A stretch of DNA of 50,381 bases from positions 1 through 50,381 of the forward strand of contig JAJFTZ010000010.1 in the NCBI GenBank assembly GCA_021372675.1. The letters are read 5' to 3'. The notes below the pieces were generated by a model that did not search any database, had not been told where the DNA came from, and saw only the letters and a list, made by a program, of their open reading frames with translations. Shown piece after piece: positions 33,644 to 41,662 of this stretch (position 1 is the stretch's first letter; each line of letters starts with the position of its first letter). The position numbers and the translations under genes are program-made. The DNA is from Eubacteriales bacterium (GTDB lineage: Bacteria; Bacillota; Clostridia; Christensenellales; CAG-138).

Positions 33644-34177
33644 ATGCCTTTGATGGGTACTACGATCGTCGCCGTGCAAAAAAACGGCAAATGCGCCGTC
33701 GCGGGCGACGGGCAGGTGACGATGGGCGAAAACACGATTATGAAGCAGACCGCCAAAAAGGTGCGCCGCGTTTACCACGGCAAGGTCGTGGTTGGCTTTG
33801 CGGGCACGGTGGCGGATGCGTTTACGCTTTGCGACAGGTTCGAGGGCAAGCTCGAGCAGCACGGCGGCAGCCTCAAGCGCGCGGCGGTTGCGCTCGCGCA
33901 GGAGTGGCGCAGCGATAAGGTGATGCGCCAGCTTCAGGCGCTTCTCATCGCCGCCAGCGCCGACGAGCTTTTGATCATCTCCGGCACGGGCGAGGTGATC
34001 GACCCCGACGACGGCATCGCCGCCATCGGCTCGGGAGGCATGTACGCGCTCGCCGCGGCGAAGGCGCTTAAGCAGAACACGGAGCTTAGCGCCAAGGACA
34101 TCGCCGAAAAGGCGCTTCGCATCGCCTCGGACATATGCGTATTTACCAACGGGAACATTTCCGTGGAGGAGGTATAG
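33644..34177 (+). CDS. hslV: HslV (ClpQ) peptidase subunit
   Basis: The 177-residue N-terminal-nucleophile peptidase forms the core of the HslUV protease. The expected catalytic Thr is Thr6 in [11 protein letters not shown], so a five-residue leader would have to be removed, as in B. subtilis ClpQ, which also has a short pre-sequence. [37 protein letters not shown] and the [14 protein letters not shown] segment are typical. hslU starts one base after its stop codon. The gene lies in the conserved topA-trmFO-hslV-hslU run. Confidence 0.96.
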   Translation: MPLMGTTIVAVQKNGKCAVAGDGQVTMGENTIMKQTAKKVRRVYHGKVVVGFAGTVADAFTLCDRFEGKLEQHGGSLKRAAVALAQEWRSDKVMRQLQALLIAASADELLIISGTGEVIDPDDGIAAIGSGGMYALAAAKALKQNTELSAKDIAEKALRIASDICVFTNGNISVEEV

Positions 34178-34178
34178 T

Positions 34179-35555
34179 ATGCTTACGCCCAAGGAGATCG
34201 TCGATTCTTTGGATAAATACATCATCGGGCAGGCGCGGGCAAAGCGCGCGGTGGCCGTGGCATTGCGTAACCGTTATCGCAGGAGCAGATTGAGTACGGA
34301 GCTTCGCGAGGAGATTACGCCGAAAAACATCATTATGATAGGCCCCACGGGCGTCGGCAAAACGGAGATCGCCCGCAGGCTCGCGAAGCTTGTGGACGCG
34401 CCGTTTATTAAAGTGGAGGCCACAAAATTCACCGAGGTCGGTTACGTGGGCCGGGATGTCGATTCCATGATCCGCGACCTTGTGGACGCCTCCATCCGCC
34501 TTACGAAGGAGAAAAAAGAGGCGGAGGTGCGCATGGTCGCGCAGGCCGCGGCCGAGCAGCGGCTTGTGGATCTTTTGGTGCCTATCGCGGTGAAGCGGCA
34601 GAAAACGCAAAATCCGCTGCAGCTTCTTCTCGGCAGCGGCGAAGCGCAGGAGCCGGAGATGAGCGACGCCGAGCGGCGCGAGCACCGCACCCGCCGCGAG
34701 GAGGTGCTTGTGGCGTTTCGAAGCGGGCAGCTCGACGAGCAGATGCTCGAGATTGAGGTGGAGCAATCCAACACGAGCGGCAACGCCATGATCGCCATGG
34801 GCATCGACATCAACATCAACGACCTGATGGGCAGCCTTTTGCCCAAAAACAGGAAGAACCGCAAGGTGAAGGTACCGGAAGCCTACCGCATTTTAACGCA
34901 GGAGGAGGCTGAAAAGCTTATCGACATGGACGAGGTGACGCGCGAGGCCATCGAGCGCGCCGAGCAGGACGGCATCATCTTTCTCGACGAGATCGATAAA
35001 ATCGCGGGCTCGGGCCATGTTTCCGGCCCCGACGTTTCCCGCGAGGGCGTGCAGCGCGACATCCTTCCCCTCGTGGAGGGCTGCACCGTAAGCACAAAGT
35101 ACGGCCCCGTGAAAACGGATTTCATCCTGTTCATCGCGGCGGGCGCGTTTCACGTTTCCAAGGTGAGCGACCTCATTCCCGAGCTGCAGGGCCGCTTTCC
35201 CATCCGCGTCAACCTCGACCCGCTCACGGTGGACGATTATAAGCGCATCCTCACGCAGCCCGAAAACGCCATCACCAAGCAATACGCGGCGCTTTTGCAA
35301 ACCGATAACATCGTGCTCGATTTCGAGGAGGATTCCATCGAGGTGCTGGCGCAGTATGCGTTTAACGCCAACGAAACGAGCGAGAACATCGGCGCGCGCA
35401 GGCTCCACACCATCATGGAAAACCTTCTGGACGATATCTCCTTCAATGCCAACGGCTCGTTCCCGCTCACCAAGGTGCTGGTGGATAAAACGTACGTGAA
35501 GGAGCACCTCTCGAGCGAATTCAGCGGCGAGGATTTAAGAAAGTACATTTTGTAA
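34179..35555 (+). CDS. hslU: HslU (ClpY) unfoldase subunit
   Basis: The 458-residue AAA+ ATPase unfolds substrates for HslV. Walker A is in [18 protein letters not shown], the pore-type loop is in [17 protein letters not shown], and Walker B is [13 protein letters not shown]. An intermediate (I) domain lies at about 108-235 and the sensor/C domain is after 330. The C-terminus EDLRKYIL is the tail that inserts into HslV. It follows hslV directly and is followed after three bases by a lipoprotein gene where Bacillus has codY. Confidence 0.97.
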   Translation: MLTPKEIVDSLDKYIIGQARAKRAVAVALRNRYRRSRLSTELREEITPKNIIMIGPTGVGKTEIARRLAKLVDAPFIKVEATKFTEVGYVGRDVDSMIRDLVDASIRLTKEKKEAEVRMVAQAAAEQRLVDLLVPIAVKRQKTQNPLQLLLGSGEAQEPEMSDAERREHRTRREEVLVAFRSGQLDEQMLEIEVEQSNTSGNAMIAMGIDININDLMGSLLPKNRKNRKVKVPEAYRILTQEEAEKLIDMDEVTREAIERAEQDGIIFLDEIDKIAGSGHVSGPDVSREGVQRDILPLVEGCTVSTKYGPVKTDFILFIAAGAFHVSKVSDLIPELQGRFPIRVNLDPLTVDDYKRILTQPENAITKQYAALLQTDNIVLDFEEDSIEVLAQYAFNANETSENIGARRLHTIMENLLDDISFNANGSFPLTKVLVDKTYVKEHLSSEFSGEDLRKYIL

Positions 35556-35558
35556 GGC

Positions 35559-36539
35559 ATGGCACAAGGTACAAAAAGCTTCATATTGCTCCTCGCGTTC
35601 GCCGCGCTCCTGCTCGGCGGCTGTGCGGCGCAAACGGCCACGGGCCTTTCCGAAAGGGCCGTGAGCGCCGCCGTGCGCCTCGAGGAGGGCTTTGTGGAAA
35701 TTACGCCCCTGCCGGATACGCCCGCTCCCGCCACGCCCACGCCCGTTACAGCGACGCCCACCTTGCCGCCCGCAACGCCCGCGGCGACCCTTGCGCCCAC
35801 CGAGGCGCCCACGCCTTCGCCCACGCCCGATTATGAGCTAACGGACGTGAAAGATGTGAAGGGCTATGTGGGCGCGGTCTCGGTGAACCTGCGCGCCGGC
35901 CCCGGCACGGAGTACGACGTGATCGGCGAATACGAATGCAATACGCTCCTTCTTATCACCGCAAAGACCGTCGATTGGTATCGGGTGGAGGTCGATGGGA
36001 AAAACGGCTTTATGCTCAAGGAGTTCATCGGCGTGGGCGCGATCCCCACGCCCACGCCGGAGCCGACGAAAAAACCCTCCTCTTCGTCGAGGGCTACCGC
36101 CGCGCCGACCGAGGCGCCTAAGGCGACCGCCACGCCCGCGCCCGTGGAGGCGAAAAACGACGGCGCGGGCGGCTACAGCGCCGAGGAGGTACTCCTCACC
36201 GCGCAGATCGTCTACGAGGAAAGCAAGCGGGGGGACTACGACGGCTACCGCGCCGTGGCAAACGTCATATTGAACCGCGTGAAAAGCGGCATCTTCCGCT
36301 CCACCGTGGAGGGCGTGATCTTTCAGGGCAACGGTTCGCAGTTTACGCCCGCCAAAGATGAAGCCGCGCTTCGCGCGGTAAAGCCGTCTTCTTTGTGCAT
36401 CGAAGCAGTACAAGCCGTGTTCGGCGGGGATACGATCCTCCCCTCGAACGCTTACTACTTCCGCCCCTCGAAAAAGGGCGAGAGCTGGAGCTCGCACAAC
36501 TACATCGCGACCTACGGCGGAAATTCGTATTTCAGCTGA
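35559..36539 (+). CDS. lipoprotein with SH3 domain and SleB-type cell-wall hydrolase domain
   Basis: The 326-residue protein has a lipoprotein signal with lipobox LLLGGC (Cys22). A Pro/Thr/Ala-rich linker (about 50-90) follows, then a bacterial SH3 domain (about 103-157, VNLRAGPGTEYDVIGEY). A second Pro/Thr linker leads to a Hydrolase_2/SleB domain (about 205-326) with a putative catalytic Glu in QIVYEESKRGDY, AVANVILNRVKSG and NAYYFRPSKKGESWSSHNY. SleB-type enzymes cut peptidoglycan glycan strands, in spore germination or wall turnover. It begins three bases after hslU with only a weak AAGG, so it is probably translated by coupling. A spore role is possible but not shown. Confidence 0.88.
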   Translation: MAQGTKSFILLLAFAALLLGGCAAQTATGLSERAVSAAVRLEEGFVEITPLPDTPAPATPTPVTATPTLPPATPAATLAPTEAPTPSPTPDYELTDVKDVKGYVGAVSVNLRAGPGTEYDVIGEYECNTLLLITAKTVDWYRVEVDGKNGFMLKEFIGVGAIPTPTPEPTKKPSSSSRATAAPTEAPKATATPAPVEAKNDGAGGYSAEEVLLTAQIVYEESKRGDYDGYRAVANVILNRVKSGIFRSTVEGVIFQGNGSQFTPAKDEAALRAVKPSSLCIEAVQAVFGGDTILPSNAYYFRPSKKGESWSSHNYIATYGGNSYFS

Positions 36540-36572
36540 TGCCGTTATAAATTCCACGCGCGCGCGCAAACT

Positions 36573-36607
36573 AATACCGCATTTCATTTTGGAAAGGCGG
36601 TATTTTT
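36573..36607 (+). terminator. terminator hairpin overlapping the next gene's ribosome binding site
   Basis: AATACCGC (36573-36580) and GCGGTATT (36597-36604) pair around 16 bases, followed by a T5 run ending two bases before the ATG at 36609. The GGAAAGGCGG that would bind the ribosome lies in the loop and 3' arm. The hairpin may both stop upstream transcripts and mask the start. Confidence 0.6.
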
Positions 36608-36608
36608 A

Positions 36609-39011
36609 ATGCGCGCAGTCATTATGGCGGGGGGGGAGGGACGCCGCCTGCGGCCCCTTACCTGCACCGTGCCAAAACCTATGGTTCCGCTGCTCAACAG
36701 GCCCGTGATCGAATATTGCCTAGAGCTTTTGCGCTCACACGGCATGACGGATGTGACGGCCACGCTTTTCTATTTGCCCGAAAGCATCATGCGCCATGTG
36801 GGAAACGGCGAGCGCTTCGGCGTGAAAATGGATTATGCCGTGGAGGAAAAGCCGCTGGGCACCGCCGGGAGCGTGCGCGCCGCCGTAAAAACGCCCGAGA
36901 CCACGCTCGTTTTAAGCGGCGACGCGCTTACCGATATGGACTTAAGCGCGGCGCTTGCCGCGCATAAGGAGCGCGGCGCGAAGCTCACCATCGTTTTGAA
37001 AAAGGTGACCGCACCGACAGAATACGGTGTGGTTCTGCTCGGCCGCGACGGCGCGATCTCCCGTTTTTTGGAAAAGCCCATGCTCTCCGAGGTGTTCAGC
37101 GACCTCGCCAACACCGGCGTATACATACTCGAGCCGGAAATCTTAGAGCTTATCCCCGAGGATCGCCCATTTGATTTCAGCATGGATCTGTTCCCGCTCG
37201 TGATGGAAAGGGGCGTACCCATCTACGGCTACGAAACCGAAGGCTATTGGTGCGACATCGGCGACCTTGAGCAGTATCTGGAGGCGCAGCGGGCGCTTTT
37301 GGACGGGCAATGCGCTTATTTGCCCCGCGCGGCGGCGCGCGGCGGCATCCATCTTGAGGAGGGAGCGCGAGTCTCGAAAAAGGCGGTGCTTCGCGCGCCG
37401 TGCTACGTTGGGAGCGGGGCGGAGATCGCGGACGGCGCGCTTGTGGAGGCTTACGCGGTGATCGGTTCGGGAAGCCGCATCGGCACGGGAAGCAGCATAA
37501 AACAATCCGTCCTGATGGAAAACGTGCGCGTGCGCGAAAACGCGGAAATACGCGGCGCTATCCTCTGCGAGGATGCGCATATCGACACGGGCGCGGCGGT
37601 GTTTGAAAAAAGCGCCGTCGGCGCGGGAACGCATGTGGGAAGAGGCGCGCAGGTACGAAAGGGCGCGCTCATATGGCCGCAGAAAAAGCTTGCGGATGAA
37701 GCCATTTACACGGAAAACGTAGTGTGGCAGGAGCGCGGGGAAAATAAGCTCGAAAGGCTGCCTATGCGCGGGTATTGCGACGGCGATTTGAACCCGCTTC
37801 AGGCCGTGCGCGCGGGCTGCGCGTTCGCGTCGCTCCATAAGCTGCCCGCGGAGGTCGGCGTGGCGACGGACGGCAGCCAGCAGGCCGTCATGCTCAAGCA
37901 CGCGCTTTTTTCCGGCCTCATATCGCAGGGGGTGGATGTGTGCGACTTAGGCGCGTGCCCCTATTCCGTGCTCGAATACGCCGTGCGCGCGTTTCGGCTG
38001 CGCGGCGGCGCGTTCCTTCGCCACAGCGCGCGAAATGCCCACGAGGCGGAGCTTTATCTTTGCGACCACAACGGCGCGGAGCTCGGCGCCAAGGATTTTC
38101 GAAAGTTCAAGCAGGAGTACGACGAGGGCTTCAAGAAGCCCGTCACCTTTGACCGCCTCGGCGTTTTAGAGCATAACAACGCCGCCGCAAGGGCTTACGA
38201 GGCGCATATCGCCTCTATGCTGACCCTTAAGCGCGTGGAGATGGGGGCGATCACCGTGATCGTTGGGGGAAGCGCCGCCGCGTTCGACATCGTAGCGCGC
38301 GTGCTGCTGCCCGTGGGCGTACGCGCGCTGTTCATGCCGGAAAAACAGAGGGATAAGCTGCGCGGCTCCATGGTGTTCGCGGGCGCGACTTTGGGCGTGA
38401 TGATGGGCGAAAGCGGCGAGACGGAGCTTATCATCTACAAGGACAGGCATATTTCCAAGAGCGAGCTTCAATTTTTGTTTGCGTTAAGCGCTTTGCGCGC
38501 GGGGAGGCAAACGAAATTCACGCTTCCCGTGGGATTTCCCGAGGAGTATGCGGACGCCCTCACAAGCGAGGGCGCGACGGTGGAGCGCGCTGCGAACGTG
38601 CGCGGGAAGTGGCTCGAGGCCGCGCTCCTTTCAAACACCTATCTAGGGGAGCTGTTCGAGCCGGAAACCGCCGTGGTAAGGCTTTCGGAGCTCGCGCAGA
38701 CGGACGAGCTCGAAGCGCTTTTGAAAGCGCTGCCGCAGGCGCACACGCGCGAGGCCGAGGTGGGCTGCTCGTGGCGCGACGTGGGCAGGGTCTTAAGAAG
38801 CCTTGTGGAAACGGAATCGGAAAACCGCGTGGAACTGCTGGACGGCGTGAAGGTGAAAAGCGACGAGGGCTGGGTGCTTATACGCCCCTCGGAATCCTTG
38901 AGGTCGTGCCGGGTGCTGGCAGGCGCTTACAGCGAGGAATACTCCAAGGAGCTTACGGATATCTACCTCGACAAGGTGAGAAAGCTCGTGAAGAAGCCGG
39001 AAAAAACATAG
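36609..39011 (+). CDS. sugar-1-phosphate nucleotidyltransferase fused to a degenerate phosphohexomutase domain
   Basis: The 800-residue protein resembles mannose-1-phosphate guanylyltransferase/phosphomannomutase fusions. Residues 1-235 are the nucleotidyltransferase (IMAGGEGRRLRPLT, VPKPMVPLLNRPVIEYCLEL). About 250-365 is a left-handed beta-helix of hexapeptide repeats. The rest (from about 375) has an alpha-D-phosphohexomutase layout, with Ser473 in LRHSARNAHEAEL at the place of the phosphoserine loop. The DxDxDR metal loop expected near residue 600 reads G-E-S-G-E-T, so mutase activity is doubtful; GlmM at 41663 keeps the intact loop. It probably makes GDP-mannose or a related nucleotide sugar for envelope glycans. 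The base sugar is not proven. Confidence 0.85.
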   Translation: MRAVIMAGGEGRRLRPLTCTVPKPMVPLLNRPVIEYCLELLRSHGMTDVTATLFYLPESIMRHVGNGERFGVKMDYAVEEKPLGTAGSVRAAVKTPETTLVLSGDALTDMDLSAALAAHKERGAKLTIVLKKVTAPTEYGVVLLGRDGAISRFLEKPMLSEVFSDLANTGVYILEPEILELIPEDRPFDFSMDLFPLVMERGVPIYGYETEGYWCDIGDLEQYLEAQRALLDGQCAYLPRAAARGGIHLEEGARVSKKAVLRAPCYVGSGAEIADGALVEAYAVIGSGSRIGTGSSIKQSVLMENVRVRENAEIRGAILCEDAHIDTGAAVFEKSAVGAGTHVGRGAQVRKGALIWPQKKLADEAIYTENVVWQERGENKLERLPMRGYCDGDLNPLQAVRAGCAFASLHKLPAEVGVATDGSQQAVMLKHALFSGLISQGVDVCDLGACPYSVLEYAVRAFRLRGGAFLRHSARNAHEAELYLCDHNGAELGAKDFRKFKQEYDEGFKKPVTFDRLGVLEHNNAAARAYEAHIASMLTLKRVEMGAITVIVGGSAAAFDIVARVLLPVGVRALFMPEKQRDKLRGSMVFAGATLGVMMGESGETELIIYKDRHISKSELQFLFALSALRAGRQTKFTLPVGFPEEYADALTSEGATVERAANVRGKWLEAALLSNTYLGELFEPETAVVRLSELAQTDELEALLKALPQAHTREAEVGCSWRDVGRVLRSLVETESENRVELLDGVKVKSDEGWVLIRPSESLRSCRVLAGAYSEEYSKELTDIYLDKVRKLVKKPEKT

Positions 39012-39019
39012 AAAGGCGC

Positions 39020-39048
39020 TTGCAATCGGCCTTTTACGCGCGTAGAAT
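39020..39048 (+). promoter_or_regulatory. promoter of trmL
   Basis: TTGCAA (39020-39025), 17-base spacer, TAGAAT (39043-39048). It lies immediately after the previous gene; the leader is about 25 bases. Confidence 0.75.
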
Positions 39049-39078
39049 GATAGACGCGCATAAAGCGTGGGGGGTCGA

Positions 39079-39540
39079 ATGTACAACATCGTTTTGGTGG
39101 AGCCTGAAATACCGCAGAACACGGGCAATATCTCGCGCACCTGCGCCGTGACGGGCACGAGGCTGCATCTTGTTCGTCCGCTCGGCTTTACGATCGACGA
39201 CAAGCAGTTGAAACGCGCAGGGTTGGATTATTGGAAAGACCTCGATCTTACCTATTACGATTCCTTCGAGGAGCTTGAGGAGAAAAACCCCAACGCGCGT
39301 TTTTTCCTGTTTTCCACGCACGCGAAGCGGGTATATACCGAGGTAAGCTACCGCGACGGCGACTTTCTGGTGTTCGGCAGGGAAACGGCGGGGCTTGGCG
39401 AAAGCCTCCTTGCGCGCCGCGCGGACGACGCCGTGCGCATCCCCATGAAAAGCGATCAGCGCTCGCTGAACCTCTCAAATTCCGTCGCGCTCGCCCTTTA
39501 TGAGGCTTTAAGGCAGACCGGCTTTGCGGGGCTTAGCTAA
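39079..39540 (+). CDS. trmL: tRNA (cytidine/uridine-2'-O-)-methyltransferase TrmL
   Basis: The 153-residue SPOUT enzyme methylates the ribose of the wobble base 34 in some tRNAs. MYNIVLVEPEIPQNTGNISR, HLVRPLGFTIDDKQLKRAGL, FLVFGRETAGLGESLL and the knot segment RIPMKSDQRSLNLSNSVALA are diagnostic. The ATG at 39079 has GGGGGG four bases upstream and fits the family start; an in-frame GTG at 39067 is upstream of that site. Confidence 0.95.
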   Translation: MYNIVLVEPEIPQNTGNISRTCAVTGTRLHLVRPLGFTIDDKQLKRAGLDYWKDLDLTYYDSFEELEEKNPNARFFLFSTHAKRVYTEVSYRDGDFLVFGRETAGLGESLLARRADDAVRIPMKSDQRSLNLSNSVALALYEALRQTGFAGLS

Positions 39541-39576
39541 ACTTCGAAAATATTCCCGTTTTCCGCGCTTTTTTCC

Positions 39577-39605
39577 TTGACATCGTGAAAGGGATTGGAT
39601 AAAAT
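39577..39605 (+). promoter_or_regulatory. strong promoter of rplM-rpsI
   Basis: TTGACA (39577-39582), 17-base spacer, TAAAAT (39600-39605). Confidence 0.88.
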
Positions 39606-39619
39606 ACCATAGTGTGTTC

Positions 39620-39678
39620 GTTAGGACAGGCGCAATGCGGCCACAGCCCCGGCTCGCAGGGAACGCCACTCCTCTGAC
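39620..39678 (+). promoter_or_regulatory. L13 leader-like structured 5' UTR
   Basis: Three nested helices can be drawn: GTTAG (39620-39624) with CTGAC (39674-39678), GGCG (39629-39632) with CGCC (39664-39667), and TGCGGCC (39636-39642) with GGCTCGCA (39651-39658, one bulged T) closing ACAGCCCC. This lies between the promoter and the rplM ribosome binding site. Autoregulatory L13 leaders at this place are known in Firmicutes. L13 binding itself cannot be shown from sequence. Confidence 0.65.
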
Positions 39679-39709
39679 AGCGCAAAACAATAACCTTGGA
39701 GGATGAGCC

Positions 39710-40141
39710 ATGAAAACCTATATGGCAAAAGGCGAAACCCTCGAACGTAAGTGGTACGTCGTGGACGCGACCGGCATGGTGCTCGGCCGTCTGTCCACCC
39801 AAGTTGCCTCTATACTTCGCGGTAAGCATAAGCCGATTTTTACGCCGCACGTCGATACCGGCGATCACGTCATTATCATCAACGCCGATAAGGTCGTTTT
39901 GACGGGCAAAAAGCTCGACAAGAAAATGTACTATACCCACAGCGAATTTCCCGGAAGCCTCCGCGAGACGCCGTACCGTGAGCTGCTCGCCAAAAAGCCC
40001 GAATTCGCCGTGTACGAATCCATTCGCCGCATGATGCCCAAGGGCCCGCTCGGCCGCAAAATGCTCAAGAAGGTCCGCATTTACCGCGGCCCCAATCACG
40101 AGCAGGCGGCGCAGATGCCCGAAACGCTCGTGCTCAAATAA
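39710..40141 (+). CDS. rplM: 50S ribosomal protein L13
   Basis: The 143-residue L13 is an early 50S assembly protein. [20 protein letters not shown], then [20 protein letters not shown] and [20 protein letters not shown] are the family blocks. GGAGG lies before the ATG. It is co-transcribed with rpsI 18 bases downstream, the universal pair. Confidence 0.97.
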   Translation: MKTYMAKGETLERKWYVVDATGMVLGRLSTQVASILRGKHKPIFTPHVDTGDHVIIINADKVVLTGKKLDKKMYYTHSEFPGSLRETPYRELLAKKPEFAVYESIRRMMPKGPLGRKMLKKVRIYRGPNHEQAAQMPETLVLK

Positions 40142-40159
40142 GGGAAGGAGGAACGATCT

Positions 40160-40552
40160 ATGGCAACCGCTCAATTTTTAGGCACCGGAAGGCGCAAAAA
40201 GTCCATTGCCCGCGTTCGCCTGTTCCCGGGCACCGGCAACATTACCGTCAACAAGCGCGATCTCGAGAACTATTTTGGTTACGAGACCCTTAAAATGATC
40301 GCCCGCGCGCCGTTGACCCTCACCAACAACCTCTCCAAATACGACGTGAGCGTCAACGTTTACGGCGGCGGCACCACCGGCCAGGCCGGCGCGATCCGCC
40401 ACGGCATCGCCCGCGCGCTCATCGTGGCCGATCCCGCGCTCCGCGGCGATCTTAAAAAGGCCGGCTTCCTCACGCGCGACCCGCGCATGAAGGAGCGCAA
40501 GAAATACGGCCTCAAGGCCGCGCGCCGCGCGCCCCAGTTCTCGAAGCGTTAA
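40160..40552 (+). CDS. rpsI: 30S ribosomal protein S9
   Basis: The 130-residue S9 has [20 protein letters not shown], then [20 protein letters not shown] and the basic tail [17 protein letters not shown]. The tail reaches the P-site tRNA. AAGGAGG precedes the ATG. A perfect terminator follows. Confidence 0.97.
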   Translation: MATAQFLGTGRRKKSIARVRLFPGTGNITVNKRDLENYFGYETLKMIARAPLTLTNNLSKYDVSVNVYGGGTTGQAGAIRHGIARALIVADPALRGDLKKAGFLTRDPRMKERKKYGLKAARRAPQFSKR

Positions 40553-40569
40553 TCAAGTGCGTATACTTC

Positions 40570-40598
40570 AAAAGCCCGAAGCTGTTTCGGGCTTTTTT
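40570..40598 (+). terminator. intrinsic terminator of rplM-rpsI
   Basis: AAAAGCCCGAA, loop GCTG, TTTCGGGCTTTTTT. A textbook hairpin with a six-T tract, 18 bases after the rpsI stop. Confidence 0.95.
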
Positions 40599-40693
40599 AT
40601 ACGCCCGCTTCACCGCCCGTCCGTGACAAAGTTACCCACTTTGGCCAGCTTGCGTGCAATCACGGCGAGCGCCTTATTCTTTTGATGAGAATA

Positions 40694-40702
40694 TGTTATA
40701 CT
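40694..40702 (+). promoter_or_regulatory. extended -10 promoter of trxB-glmM
   Basis: TGT plus TATACT (40697-40702) with no good -35. The leader to trxB is about 38 bases with GAGGTG before the ATG. The 95 bases between the rpsI terminator and this element show nothing else recognisable. Confidence 0.55.
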
Positions 40703-40747
40703 AGAAACCGAAAAAACAACGGAAAAAAACAAAAACCGAGGTGCAAT

Positions 40748-41653
40748 ATGAAGGATATCGTCATCATCGGCGGCGGGCCGGCAGGGCTTGCGGCGGGCAT
40801 CTATGCCGCGAGAAGCGGCAGGAACGCTTTGCTTTTGGAAAGCATTTACGCCGGCGGGCAAATGACCAAAACCATGAATGTGGAAAACTACCCCGGCTTC
40901 GAGCAGGGCGTGGACGGCTTTTCCCTCGCCACAAAGCTAGAAAAGCAGGCGCTGAGCTTCGGGCTTCAAATGGCGACCGACGAGGTCGTCGGCGTTGAGT
41001 TAACCGGCTCCGTGAAGCGCGCGCGCGGCGCGGGTAAGGAATATGAGGCAAAAACGGTGATCATCGCCACCGGCGCTTCGCCGCGCAAGTTAGGCCTTGC
41101 GCGCGAGGAGGAGCTTACGGGCGCGGGCATTTCCTACTGCGCCACCTGTGACGGCGCTTTCTTTAAAAACCGCAGCGTCGCGGTGGTGGGCGGAGGAGAT
41201 ACCGCCATCGCGGACGCGCTTTACCTTGCGCGCTTCGTCAACAAGGTGTATGTGGTGCACCGCCGCGACGAGCTTCGCGCCACGGAGGTGCTGCAAAAGG
41301 CCGCCTTTGCCGAGCCGAAAATCGAATTCGTGCTGAATAGCGTGCCCGAGCGCATTTTGGGCGAAAAGCAGGTGACCGGCCTCGCCGTGAAAAACAAGGC
41401 GGGTTCGGAGCGCGAGCTCGGCGTGGACGGCATTTTTGTGGCCGTCGGCGTCGAACCCAACACCGCGCTTTTCAAGGGGGCGCTAAACCTTGACCCGGGC
41501 GGCTATATCGTTACCGACGCGCATATGAGAACCTCGGTGCGGGGCGTATACGCGGCGGGCGATGTGCGCAATACCCCCCTGAGGCAGATCGTTACCGCCG
41601 TGGCCGACGGCGCGGTCGCGGCCACCTCGGCCGTGGAAGACCTGATGGTATAG
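40748..41653 (+). CDS. trxB: thioredoxin reductase
   Basis: The 301-residue flavoenzyme reduces thioredoxin. It has an N-terminal FAD fold (IVIIGGGPAGLAAGIYAARS). The redox motif is Cys131-A-T-Cys134 in ISYCATCDGAFF, and the NADPH fold has VAVVGGGDTAIADALYLAR. VYAAGDVRNTPLRQIVTAVA closes the FAD site. The ATG at 40748 fits the family N-terminus; the longer in-frame extension covers the promoter. glmM follows after nine bases, an unusual pairing. Confidence 0.93.
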   Translation: MKDIVIIGGGPAGLAAGIYAARSGRNALLLESIYAGGQMTKTMNVENYPGFEQGVDGFSLATKLEKQALSFGLQMATDEVVGVELTGSVKRARGAGKEYEAKTVIIATGASPRKLGLAREEELTGAGISYCATCDGAFFKNRSVAVVGGGDTAIADALYLARFVNKVYVVHRRDELRATEVLQKAAFAEPKIEFVLNSVPERILGEKQVTGLAVKNKAGSERELGVDGIFVAVGVEPNTALFKGALNLDPGGYIVTDAHMRTSVRGVYAAGDVRNTPLRQIVTAVADGAVAATSAVEDLMV

Positions 41654-41662
41654 GGAGGTTTT

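Noticed and set aside
35237..35824. Minus-strand frame with a Gly/Val repeat (VGVGVAGAGVSG-like)
   Set aside because: It is the reverse complement of the Pro/Thr/Ala linker of the lipoprotein and the end of hslU.
40599..40747. Search for a riboswitch or tRNA between rpsI and trxB
   Set aside because: Apart from an extended -10 and a ribosome binding site, no stable fold or tRNA arms are visible.
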